Notes under the pieces: model-generated | What the model was told of the DNA's origin: nothing | Databases searched by the model: none | Seen by the model: only the letters and a program-made list of their open reading frames with translations | Assembly: GCA_900547645.1 (NCBI GenBank) | Contig: URHP01000049.1 | Coordinates: 1-11,914, forward strand | Direction: 5' to 3' | DNA: 11,914 nt | DNA from: an uncultured Eubacteriales bacterium | GTDB lineage: Bacteria > Bacillota > Clostridia > Christensenellales > Borkfalkiaceae | Shown: positions 1-6,298 of the stretch, piece by piece | Numbering within the stretch: the stretch's first letter is position 1 | Layout: every line of letters begins with the position of its first letter | Translations under genes and position numbers: made by a program

Positions 1-2
1 AG

Positions 3-599
3 ACCATCAACGGCTTGAACCTTTACGCTTATTGCGGGAATAATCCTGTAATGAACGTTGATCCTACGGGAACTTTTCCTAACAATCTTAGCAATTGGTT
101 AACATCTATTGAATATTTTGTTTCAACGATGTTTGGTGTTCTTGGTGGATTGGCGAAAAATGCTAATAGATCTGATTTATTTAAGCAAATTTCCAAAATG
201 GCAGGAAAAGTTGGAAACTTTGTTCAGGGATTAGGATATGCTGTAATAGGTGTTGAGTCGCTTATTAGTTTTTCTCAAGCAATTAGTAGTGGAGTTTCAA
301 TAGATCGAGCAATAAATGATACAGTAGTAGATATAGGGATAAGTATTGGGACTATGATATTATCTAGTGCAGTGGCAGGTGCAATATCTGGATTAATCGG
401 AGGCTCAGCCGTTCCTATTGTTGGAAATATAGTAGGCTTTGTTGTTGGATTGGTGGTCGGTATAGGTACGGCTTTGGTTGATTATTATCTACCACAAATT
501 CGTCAAGGTATAAAAGATTTTACATACGGAATTATTATGGAGGCAAAAAATTTCTTTGCTCGAATTGGAAACTTTTTTAGCAATACATTTGGTTGGTAA
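3..599 (+). CDS. Rhs/YD-repeat toxin, C-terminal part (5' end outside window)
   Basis: The open frame enters from the left edge, so only about 198 C-terminal residues are visible. It begins with the typical end of the Rhs core, LNLYAYCGNNPVMNVDPTG, whose DPTG is at bases 60-71. In Rhs proteins this boundary separates the conserved shell from a variable C-terminal toxin. The tip here is about 175 residues and clearly more AT-rich than the genes to the right. It has a hydrophobic segment (about bases 96-155) and a long glycine-rich hydrophobic stretch (about 333-492; AGAISGLIGG, VGFVVGLVVGIG), then a basic/aromatic tail. No nuclease, deaminase or ADP-ribosylation motif is visible. The glycine-zipper-like segments suggest a membrane-inserting or pore-forming toxin, which is inference; the segment could also be a pre-toxin or translocation region. 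A membrane protein gene starts 8 bases downstream, as expected for an immunity partner. Confidence 0.85.
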   Translation, partial: TINGLNLYAYCGNNPVMNVDPTGTFPNNLSNWLTSIEYFVSTMFGVLGGLAKNANRSDLFKQISKMAGKVGNFVQGLGYAVIGVESLISFSQAISSGVSIDRAINDTVVDIGISIGTMILSSAVAGAISGLIGGSAVPIVGNIVGFVVGLVVGIGTALVDYYLPQIRQGIKDFTYGIIMEAKNFFARIGNFFSNTFGW

Positions 600-607
600 G
601 AGGTAAA

Positions 608-1237
608 ATGCGTAAAGAAGTAGAAAATTTTCTCACACATAGAAAAATTAAAATTAAGAACTCAGCAAAGTATGCCTTTTTTGTTCTTAGTGTTTTAGCT
701 GGAGTTGTATTTCCATGGGTAAATTCTTCTTTGTTAGAAAAAATAATCTTTTCAGTTATATTATGGATTGATTTGTTTGTTGTTTTATTTTACGCAACAA
801 ACGAACGCATGAAGCAATATCGTAAAAAAATAGCTTTCTATGGATGGAGTATCTATTTTTTATCTTGGTTACTAATATATGCTTCATTTAGAATTGTCTT
901 TCGGCAATATCATTGGTTACTTTTAGTGTATATTGGCTATGGTATAATACAAACAATAATTTGGGATTTAGGGGTAATACGAAATATTAATCGTGACAGA
1001 TATTGTACGACTACTCCGATAAAACCGACTATCAACATATTTTCAATCGCTTCGTGCTTAATGGGAATTGCTATGATAATATTTGCAAGTGTAGTAATGA
1101 TAATGTTAGATTATGAAGCGATAGTGTGTGTCATTGTTGGTTGTTTTTTATTAATACATTATTTTTTATTATTATCAGTTACGGTAATTCACCAATGGGT
1201 GTTAATGGTTAAATATGGATTAACTGATATTGCATGA
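608..1237 (+). CDS. Polytopic membrane protein, probable Rhs immunity protein
   Basis: This 209-residue protein has about six predicted membrane helices: around YAFFVLSVLAGVVF, IIFSVILWIDLFVVLF, YGWSIYFLSWLLIY, WLLLVYIGYGIIQTII, SCLMGIAMIIFASVVMI and a last one near VCVIVGCFLLIHYFLL. Its N-terminus is short and basic. I chose the ATG at 608 because AAGAGG lies just upstream; a TTG at 593 in the same frame would overlap the toxin stop and has no better ribosome site. The gene starts 8 bases after the Rhs stop and shares its AT-rich composition, so the two look like one transferred cassette. I recognise no family. The role as immunity protein is inferred from position, and a membrane immunity protein would suit a membrane-acting toxin. 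Confidence 0.8.
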   Translation: MRKEVENFLTHRKIKIKNSAKYAFFVLSVLAGVVFPWVNSSLLEKIIFSVILWIDLFVVLFYATNERMKQYRKKIAFYGWSIYFLSWLLIYASFRIVFRQYHWLLLVYIGYGIIQTIIWDLGVIRNINRDRYCTTTPIKPTINIFSIASCLMGIAMIIFASVVMIMLDYEAIVCVIVGCFLLIHYFLLLSVTVIHQWVLMVKYGLTDIA

Positions 1238-1255
1238 AAAGGTATGTGTATTAAA

Positions 1256-1293
1256 AAGAGAAGGAGCATGAAACATTTCATGCTCCTTCTCTT
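1256..1293. terminator. Long perfect hairpin after the toxin/immunity pair
   Basis: Two 18-base arms (AAGAGAAGGAGCATGAAA at 1256-1273 and its exact complement at 1276-1293) are separated by 2 bases, giving roughly a 16-17 bp stem with a small loop. It lies 18 bases after the immunity stop codon. On the plus strand the next bases are CTAAAATTAATTTTG, a poor U-tract. On the minus strand a run of five T follows directly. It may act in both directions, or mark the edge of the inserted cassette. Confidence 0.6.
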
Positions 1294-1322
1294 CTAAAAT
1301 TAATTTTGTTACAAATTTTTTT

Positions 1323-1766
1323 GCCTATGATAACTGCGGGAATATCATTTCCAGGCGGCAGACTTCGTTCACGCTGAAAACGAACGTGGAGGAATGTGAG
1401 TTCACGGAAACGCTGTATTCCTATGACGGGGACGAGTTGCTCTCGTTCGGCGCGGAAATGTGCGAGTATGACGAGATCGGCAATCCCAAGATCTATCGCG
1501 GGAAGACCGTAGCGTGGGAGAAAGGACGGCAGATGGCGGCGTATGACGGAAATACGTTCTCCTACGACGGACAGGGCAGACGTATTTCCAAAAACAGCAT
1601 TACATATACCTATGACGGCAGCGGGCGTCTGATCGCAAGCAGCAACGGGCTGAAGTATTTGTATGACAATACAGGTGTGTTTTCATTGAAGTATAACAAA
1701 ACAAATACTTATTTAACGAAAAAGAGGATGACGTATCATCTGGGCAATGCTTTTTCGTGTTTTTAA
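1323..1766 (+). pseudogene. Displaced Rhs core fragment (YD repeats), broken at both ends
   Basis: Reading frame 3 encodes Rhs core sequence starting abruptly at AYDNCGNI (base 1323), with no start codon or ribosome site of its own. A GTG at 1386 exists inside the homologous region. YD-repeat units are plain: CEYDEIGNP, FSYDGQGRRISK, YTYDGSGRLI and YLYDNTGVFSLKYN. In intact Rhs proteins this last unit continues into a long hyperconserved core. Here the match stops near base 1694 and the frame ends in the unrelated KTNTYLTKKRMTYHLGNAFSCF. The fragment is GC-rich, unlike the AT-rich cassette before it and like the rest of the chromosome. It is best read as a leftover of recombination between Rhs genes, not an expressed protein. 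Confidence 0.75.
1716..1764 (+). terminator. Terminator-like stem at the end of the Rhs fragment
   Basis: A 9-bp outer stem pairs ACGAAAAAG (1716-1724) with CTTTTTCGT (1750-1758). Inside it, GATGA and TCATC form a second stem around CGTA. GTTTTT follows directly, as in an intrinsic terminator. It begins where Rhs similarity has ended, so it may be the original terminator of an Rhs-island transcript. Confidence 0.5.
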
Positions 1767-1833
1767 CTTATTGAGATGACATTTTCCTGCGGAATACCTG
1801 CCGTTGACATACTCACGCTTTTTTGGCTGTCTG

Positions 1834-1842
1834 TGCTATGAT
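1834..1842 (+). promoter_or_regulatory. Weak extended -10 promoter candidate
   Basis: TGCTATGAT reads as an extended -10 (TG-n-TATGAT) 20 bases before the GTG at 1862. No -35 lies at usual spacing; the TTGACA at 1804 is 27 bases away. It could drive the small ORF and the spoIVF pair. Confidence 0.25.
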
Positions 1843-1861
1843 AGACGCATGGAGGCAAAGC

Positions 1862-2020
1862 GTGAAGAAATCGGACAGAACGTTTGAAATCGAGATCATC
1901 GGGGACGTGCAGGTCGAAAACATTCCGAAGGAGGTAAATTGCAAAAATCGCACATTCTTTTTTGTTGTCGCGTTCGTTCGACAGCGATTTGTTCTTCTAA
2001 ACGCGGAAATCGCGGCATAA
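1862..2020 (+). CDS. Small ORF of unknown function, 52 residues
   Basis: A GTG at 1862 follows GGAGG (1851-1855) with 6 bases of spacing, a good ribosome site. The product starts VKKSDRTFEIEIIGDVQVEN, looks soluble in its first half and turns hydrophobic near NRTFFFVVAFV. I recognise no family. It could be a real small protein, a leader ORF for the spoIVF genes, or the truncated start of a gene interrupted at the island junction. The first half looks protein-like, while the second half does not resemble a folded domain, which favours truncation or chance. The next gene starts 56 bases after its stop. Confidence 0.3.
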   Translation: MKKSDRTFEIEIIGDVQVENIPKEVNCKNRTFFFVVAFVRQRFVLLNAEIAA

Positions 2021-2076
2021 AGTATGATAGCTTGGCGGAAAAACCGCTCAGACGAAATTCTTCAAGAGGTGTGGGT

Positions 2077-2805
2077 ATGAACGAAGAGCTCAGTTATGCC
2101 GAGATGCTGGAGATCCCGGTGGAGACGGTGACAGTCAACCGCAGGGAAAAGAAGCGGCGCGCAAAGGAGGAAGACCTTGCCGAACAGGTCGTGGATACGG
2201 TAAACGACCGCGTGGAATCGCGCGATCCCGCGTATGCGGAGAGCAGTCCCATCGAACGGGAGGCGCAGCCGCAGGAGAAGCGTTCGAAGATCTCCCGCCG
2301 CGTGCTCTGGGGCGAGTTCATTGCTGTGTGCGCGCTCTGCGCGACCATCTTTCTCACGAATATCTTTATGACGGACAGCGCCATCAATACCTTTGTACGC
2401 GGGCTGTGGAACGGAAATGCGGACACGGCGGATACGCGCACGTATGAGGACTTCACGCTCTCGCCCGTCGTCAATGAATTTACGGACGTGGAGCTCGCCG
2501 TTTCGGATACGGGCGTTCTGTCCTTTACCGCCGCATGCTCGGTCTACGCGCCCTGCGAAGGGGAGGTCGCCGCGGTCAACGGCGATGCGGAAAACGGCTA
2601 CACGGTGGAGCTGAAGCACTCCGATACCTTCTCGACCGTCATGAGCGGGCTGACCAACGTCTACTTTGCGGTGGGTGACAGCGTGCGCAGCAACGTGCCG
2701 CTCGCCTACACGGACGGAACGCATCCCGTACGCGTCACCTTTTATGAGGGCGGCAGCCTTCTCGATTGCGTGACGGTGGAGGGCGGAGAGCTTGCCTGGA
2801 GCTGA
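2077..2805 (+). CDS. spoIVFA: SpoIVFA-like membrane protein with degenerate LytM/M23 domain
   Basis: The 242-residue product has a long charged cytoplasmic N-terminus, one membrane helix (about residues 76-98, GEFIAVCALCATIFLTNIFM) and a C-terminal domain like the LytM fold (about 156-230, with VYAPCEGEV and YFAVGDSV). The metal-binding histidines of active M23 peptidases are absent, as expected for SpoIVFA, which is not an enzyme. In Bacillus subtilis SpoIVFA sits in the outer forespore membrane and holds the protease SpoIVFB inactive until a signal arrives. The ATG at 2077 is preferred because AAGAGG lies 7 bases upstream; a TTG at 1939 in the same frame would add unconvincing sequence. The stop overlaps the SpoIVFB start by 14 bases, suggesting coupled translation. 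The name rests on architecture and neighbour order. Confidence 0.75.
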   Translation: MNEELSYAEMLEIPVETVTVNRREKKRRAKEEDLAEQVVDTVNDRVESRDPAYAESSPIEREAQPQEKRSKISRRVLWGEFIAVCALCATIFLTNIFMTDSAINTFVRGLWNGNADTADTRTYEDFTLSPVVNEFTDVELAVSDTGVLSFTAACSVYAPCEGEVAAVNGDAENGYTVELKHSDTFSTVMSGLTNVYFAVGDSVRSNVPLAYTDGTHPVRVTFYEGGSLLDCVTVEGGELAWS

Positions 2806-3634
2806 GCGCGCCTTCCGGTTCCGCGTTCACCCGCTGTTTCTGGCGGCGGGACTCGTCTCCGCCTTTACGGGGGATCTGATGCTCTTTCTCGCCGCCGCCG
2901 TCGCCGCGGTCGAGCACGAATGCGCGCATGCGTTCGTCGCGCGCCGGTACGGGTTTGCGCTCGACAAACTCGTGCTCATGCCTTACGGCGCAGTGCTTTC
3001 GGGGGATATTTCGGGCATCGCGAAGCGGCAGGAGCTTGCCGTTCTGGCGGCGGGCCCGCTCTCCAATGCGGCGACCGCGCTTGCGTTCGTCGCCCTCTGG
3101 TGGCTCTTCCCCGAAACATATCCCTATACCGACGCGGCGGCGTACGTCTCCTTTTCGCTGTTTCTGGTCAATCTTCTGCCCGCCTATCCGCTGGACGGGG
3201 GAAGAATGCTGCATCTGCTGCTTTCGCCGTTGGGGGAACGGCGGGCGCGGCGCATCTGCCGCGCCGTCACGCTGCTGGTCGCGGCGGGCGTGCTCGCCTA
3301 TTTCATATGGACGTGTTTTGCCGATCCCGCATGGACGGCGCTCATCTTTTCCGTGCTGCTTGCCGCGGGCGCGTTCGGGGGCGGACGCTATGCACGCATG
3401 ACCTTTTCCCGCGAAAAGGGGCTTGCACGGGGGCTTGAAGAACGCCGCGTCGTCATTTCCGCCGAACGGACGGTACAGGACGCCTTCCGGTTTCTGCGCG
3501 AGGAAAAATATCTGGTGCTCGTGCTGTTTTCGGGGGGCGAGTTTTTGGGAGAACTGACGGAGGAGGAATATCTCCGCGCGGTGCAGGCAGGCGCGTGGAG
3601 CGAGCCGCTCGGCGGTCTGCTTCCGAAATTCTAA
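2792..3634 (+). CDS. spoIVFB: SpoIVFB-type intramembrane zinc protease (M50)
   Basis: This 280-residue membrane protease belongs to the site-2 protease family. The zinc motif HECAH is at residues 42-46, and the second motif NLLPAYPLDGGR supplies the metal-binding Asp at about residue 135. Both spacings match SpoIVFB of B. subtilis. Several hydrophobic helices surround them, and a C-terminal CBS-like domain (about 215-275) follows, as in SpoIVFB, where it senses ATP. The known role is cleavage of pro-sigma-K to start late mother-cell transcription during sporulation. Start: TTG at 2792, with GGAGGGCGGAG just upstream inside the previous gene, fits coupled translation. Another S2P-like role cannot be excluded if the host does not sporulate. 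Confidence 0.88.
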   Translation: MPGAERAFRFRVHPLFLAAGLVSAFTGDLMLFLAAAVAAVEHECAHAFVARRYGFALDKLVLMPYGAVLSGDISGIAKRQELAVLAAGPLSNAATALAFVALWWLFPETYPYTDAAAYVSFSLFLVNLLPAYPLDGGRMLHLLLSPLGERRARRICRAVTLLVAAGVLAYFIWTCFADPAWTALIFSVLLAAGAFGGGRYARMTFSREKGLARGLEERRVVISAERTVQDAFRFLREEKYLVLVLFSGGEFLGELTEEEYLRAVQAGAWSEPLGGLLPKF

Positions 3635-3661
3635 AAAGACTTGAAAAATCGCGAAACGGTC

Positions 3662-3690
3662 TTGAAAATTCCCGCGCGTTATGGTAAAAT
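3662..3690 (+). promoter_or_regulatory. Sigma-A promoter for RNase G
   Basis: TTGAAA (3662-3667) and TAAAAT (3685-3690) are separated by 17 bases, with TGG immediately before the -10 (extended -10). Transcription should start near 3697, about 50 bases before the rng start codon, so rng need not depend on spoIVF transcription. Confidence 0.7.
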
Positions 3691-3710
3691 AGAAAACACA
3701 GTTCGAAAAA

Positions 3711-3726
3711 GCCCCCGTTCGGGGGC
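3711..3726 (+). promoter_or_regulatory. GC-rich hairpin in the rng 5' leader
   Basis: GCCCCCGTTCGGGGGC folds into a 6-7 bp pure GC stem about 14 bases after the predicted transcription start and 21 bases before the rng ATG. No U-tract follows on the plus strand, so it is not a plus-strand terminator. On the minus strand five T follow it, but no minus-strand gene ends here. Confidence 0.55.
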
Positions 3727-3747
3727 GAAAGGGTACGTTTCCGAAGA

Positions 3748-5244
3748 ATGAGAAAGGAATGGTTTTTCGATCGGCTCTGCGGCGCGCAGATCGCGGTGTA
3801 CGCGGAGGACGGCAAAATTACCGAGGCGGTGTTCGAACGCGGAAATTCGGCGGAGCTGACGGGAAATATCTATAAGGGAAAGGTCTGCAATCTCGTTCCC
3901 GGGATGCAGGCGGCGTTTGTTTCCTGCGGGCTGGAGCGCAACTGCTATCTCCCGCTCGGCGAGGGCGCGGCGATCTTTACCTCCTATGACGGCGAAGGGA
4001 ACGCCGTGCGCGCGCCCGACCTGAAAGAAGGGGACGAGATCCTCGTGCAGATCGTAAAGCCCCCGCGCGGCACCAAGGGCGCAAAGGTGACGTGCGACCT
4101 TTCGTTCGTCGGCAAGACGCTCATCTATCTGCCGCAGACGGATTTTTTGGGCATCTCGCGCAAGATCTCCGATCCGGAGACGCGCGAGCGGCTCCTGAAG
4201 GAGGCGGACAAGCTGCGCGAAAAGGGGACGGGGTTTATCGTCCGCACGGCGGCGGAGAGCGCCGATAAGCGCCACCTGAAAATCGAGTCGGAGTACCTGA
4301 AACGCGTGTGGCGTTCGGTGGAAAAGGCGGCGCAGTCGGCGGCGGTGGGGGATACGGTATACCGCGAATACGACCTTCCTTTCAAGGTCATGCGCGACAG
4401 TCTGGGTGGCGGCGTCACGCATATCTGCGTCGGGGACCGCGCAACGTACGAAAAGGTCGTGCAGCTCGCGCGGCTGCGCCCCGATCTCGGCGAACGCAAA
4501 GTGACTTTTTATACGGGAAAGCGGAGCATGTTCCGCGAATACGGCATCTCCGAACAGCTCCATACGCTCGCATCGCGCACCGTGCCCCTGGAGAACGGCG
4601 GGTACCTTGTCATCGACAAGACGGAAGCGATGACGGTCGTGGACGTCAATACGGGCAAATTTATCGGCGAAAGTGACCTTGAAAGCACGGTGTTCGAGAC
4701 CAATCTGATCGCAGCGCGCGAGATCGCGCGGCAGGTGCGCCTCCGGAATATCGGCGGACTGGTCGCCGTGGATTTCATCGACATGGCGGACGAAGAGCAC
4801 CGCCGCGCCGTGGACGAGGCGCTGGAACAGGCGCTCGCGCTTGACCGCGCCAAGAGCCGTGTCGCGCCCATGGGCGATATGTGCGTCACCATGTTCACGC
4901 GCAAACGCACCAACAACGACGCCGCAGACTTCTTTTTGCAGTCCTGTCGTCACTGCGCGGGGCAGGGAACGGTCTTTTCGGACGTCTACCTTGCCATCGG
5001 CATCCGCAGCGAGATCGCCGAGCGGTTTGCCGACGATTACGAGGCGGTCATTGTGGACTGCAATTATGATCTGATGAAGAATATCCTCTCCAAGCGCTAT
5101 CTGACCGAAGAGGCGCGGGGCGCGTGGAAGGACAAGCGCGTCTATCTGGTGCCGCATTCCGATTGGAATTACGAAAAATACGCCGTCCGCGGCGACAATG
5201 CCAAGGTGCTGTCTCTGCCCGATACGGCGCAGCTTCTTTACTGA
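3748..5244 (+). CDS. rng: Ribonuclease G/E family endoribonuclease
   Basis: The 498-residue protein has the length of RNase G, the catalytic core without the long RNase E scaffold tail. An S1-like RNA-binding region lies in roughly residues 35-120 (NIYKGKV, GMQAAFVSCGLERNCYL). The catalytic aspartates are D299 (VVDVNTG) and D342 (AVDFIDM), spaced 43 apart as D303 and D346 are in Escherichia coli RNase E. The zinc-link cysteines are C400 and C403 (CRHC), followed by GQGTV. The enzyme cuts single-stranded, AU-rich RNA in rRNA maturation and mRNA decay. The ATG at 3748 has only a weak ribosome site. The gene has its own promoter and hairpin leader upstream and a terminator right after its stop. 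A location next to spoIVF and rplU is seen in other Clostridia. Confidence 0.95.
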   Translation: MRKEWFFDRLCGAQIAVYAEDGKITEAVFERGNSAELTGNIYKGKVCNLVPGMQAAFVSCGLERNCYLPLGEGAAIFTSYDGEGNAVRAPDLKEGDEILVQIVKPPRGTKGAKVTCDLSFVGKTLIYLPQTDFLGISRKISDPETRERLLKEADKLREKGTGFIVRTAAESADKRHLKIESEYLKRVWRSVEKAAQSAAVGDTVYREYDLPFKVMRDSLGGGVTHICVGDRATYEKVVQLARLRPDLGERKVTFYTGKRSMFREYGISEQLHTLASRTVPLENGGYLVIDKTEAMTVVDVNTGKFIGESDLESTVFETNLIAAREIARQVRLRNIGGLVAVDFIDMADEEHRRAVDEALEQALALDRAKSRVAPMGDMCVTMFTRKRTNNDAADFFLQSCRHCAGQGTVFSDVYLAIGIRSEIAERFADDYEAVIVDCNYDLMKNILSKRYLTEEARGAWKDKRVYLVPHSDWNYEKYAVRGDNAKVLSLPDTAQLLY

Positions 5245-5256
5245 ACGGAAGGCAGC

Positions 5257-5286
5257 AAAAAACCACCGTCGTGGCGGTGGTTTTTC
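5257..5286. terminator. Bidirectional terminator between rng and the convergent gene
   Basis: CCACCG (5263-5268) pairs with CGGTGG (5275-5280) around the loop TCGTGG. The stem is extended by A5/T5 flanks, giving a U-tract on both strands. It sits 13 bases after the rng stop and 13 bases beyond the stop of the minus-strand gene, so it can end both transcripts. Confidence 0.85.
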
Positions 5287-5298
5287 TGTACCCGATGA

Positions 5299-5742
5299 TC
5301 ACGCGATCATCTCTTTCCACTTTTTTTCAAAGCCCTCTTCCGCGGAGAGCAGCTGTCTGGCAAGCGACAGAATGTCGCCGTCCGCGCAGTCTTCGCTCAC
5401 TTCCGAGAGCGTGCTTCTGAGCGCCGTGATGCCCATGACCGTTCCCTGCGCCATCATTTCGGCAATATGTGCGCGCGAGTTGTCGCTCATCGTGCTCATT
5501 TTGATGCTGCTCCACATCATCGCCTTTTTGATGGGACCGGGATTTTTGAGCTCTATGGACTTGTCCTTGGCAAGGATCGCCGCAAGGGCGCCGATCTTTT
5601 CGTAATCTTCGTGCTGGCGCAGAAGCTCTTCCCGCAGCTGCGCGTCCTCCGTTTCGGGCAGGATGTCGGAAATGGACTGCAGCGCGAGCTGGCAGTTGCG
5701 GTGTACTTCCGCAAGGACTTCTTCGCTCTTTTTGATTTCCAT
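5299..5742 (-). CDS. Small helical-bundle protein, ferritin-like in outline, unknown function
   Basis: The 147-residue soluble protein is almost entirely amphipathic helix and rich in Glu, Lys, Ala and Met. Four helices are likely: about residues 1-30, 33-65, 73-108 and 110-147. Acidic and His residues are scattered through them (EVHRNC, HEDYEKI, AHIAEMMAQGTVMGI). This recalls ferritin-like four-helix families, but I cannot show a metal site. No signal peptide or membrane segment is visible. The ribosome site is excellent: AGGAGG at 5755-5750, 7 bases before the ATG. The gene runs against rng and rplU, splitting a block that is usually co-directional. A possible sigma-G promoter lies directly upstream, which with the nearby spoIVF genes hints at forespore expression. 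That link is inference. Confidence 0.85.
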   Translation of the reverse strand: MEIKKSEEVLAEVHRNCQLALQSISDILPETEDAQLREELLRQHEDYEKIGALAAILAKDKSIELKNPGPIKKAMMWSSIKMSTMSDNSRAHIAEMMAQGTVMGITALRSTLSEVSEDCADGDILSLARQLLSAEEGFEKKWKEMIA

Positions 5743-5763
5743 GCAATTGCCTCCTTTTGCGGG

Positions 5764-5793
5764 TAGTATGCGGAATTTCTGCGCGCGTATGCG
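5764..5793 (-). promoter_or_regulatory. Possible sigma-G (forespore) promoter
   Basis: On the minus strand CGCATA (5793-5788) and CATACTA (5770-5764) are 17 bases apart. They match the B. subtilis sigma-G consensus (GHATR / CATWHTA) as I know it. Transcription would start about 15 bases before the ATG, just at the ribosome site, so the leader would be very short. The match could be chance. Confidence 0.4.
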
Positions 5794-5824
5794 CGGGAAA
5801 GTGGCAAAAGGCGTGCAAAAGTGA

Positions 5825-5853
5825 TTGACATTTTCCGCGCGATATGGTAGATT
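5825..5853 (+). promoter_or_regulatory. Promoter for rplU-rpmA
   Basis: A perfect -35 TTGACA (5825-5830) is followed after 17 bases by TAGATT (5848-5853), with TGG in front (extended -10). TATACT at 5853 is a better hexamer but would need a 22-base spacer. The start would lie near 5860. Confidence 0.65.
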
Positions 5854-5859
5854 ATACTC

Positions 5860-5945
5860 CGAGCCGCTAAGGACGGGCGCCGAAGTGTCTTGAAATACAG
5901 ACCGCCTAAGCTACTTGCGAGACTGGGAAGAGGAGGTAAAAAGCT
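5860..5945 (+). promoter_or_regulatory. Structured rplU leader (candidate L21-type leader RNA)
   Basis: About 85 transcribed bases precede rplU. GGCG (5876-5879) and GTCT (5887-5890) pair with AGAC (5899-5902) and CGCC (5903-5906), leaving the one-sided bulge CCGAAGT and the loop TGAAATAC. Firmicute rplU operons often carry an autoregulatory leader bound by ribosomal protein L21. Position and structure fit, but I cannot confirm membership of that RNA family from memory of its consensus. Confidence 0.45.
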
Positions 5946-6251
5946 GTGTACGCAATCATCGAAAACGGCGGGAAACAGTACAAGGTTTCCGAAGGCGACG
6001 TGGTAAAGGTGGAAAAGCTCAACGCGGAAGTGGGAGCGGAAGTATCCTTCAACGTCGTCATGGTCGCGGACGGGGGCGCCGTCAAGGTCGGCGCGGATGC
6101 CGCGAACGCCAAGGTGACCGCCACCGTTCAGGCGCAGGATAAGTACAAGAAGATCATCGTCTTCAAGTACAAGGCAAAGAAGAACGAGCGCAAGAAGCAG
6201 GGCCACCGTCAGCCGTTCACCGCTGTCAAGATCGAAAAGATCGTTCTTTGA
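5946..6251 (+). CDS. rplU: 50S ribosomal protein L21
   Basis: The 101-residue product has normal L21 length and a textbook start, [20 protein letters not shown], then a lysine-rich C-terminal part ([17 protein letters not shown]) that binds 23S rRNA. It starts with GTG at 5946, with AGGAGG at 5931-5936 and 9 bases of spacing. It is the first gene of a two-gene operon with rpmA and has its own promoter and structured leader. L21 sits in the large subunit, contacting 23S rRNA and L20. Confidence 0.97.
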   Translation: MYAIIENGGKQYKVSEGDVVKVEKLNAEVGAEVSFNVVMVADGGAVKVGADAANAKVTATVQAQDKYKKIIVFKYKAKKNERKKQGHRQPFTAVKIEKIVL

Positions 6252-6298
6252 CGCATGGGCAATACGCCCGAAACTTTTTGAATAAGGAGATAACGAAT

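Noticed and set aside
1804..1842. TTGACA and TATGAT as one sigma-A promoter
   Set aside because: The spacer is 27 bases, far from the usual 17. Only the extended -10 was kept, at low confidence.
2016..2023. CATAAAGT resembling a sigma-E -10 before spoIVFA
   Set aside because: No matching -35 (ATATTT-like) lies at the right distance, so I did not call it.
1939..2076. N-terminal extension of SpoIVFA from TTG 1939 behind AAGGAGG
   Set aside because: The added 46 residues look random, spacing to the TTG is short, and ATG 2077 has its own good ribosome site.
2062..2724. 220-codon minus-strand open frame over spoIVFA
   Set aside because: Its composition is that of a shadow, and the plus-strand protein has a membrane helix and LytM-like domain in conserved context.
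3679..5157. 492-codon minus-strand open frame
   Set aside because: It is a shadow of rng in GC-rich sequence. It has no family features and rng is certain.
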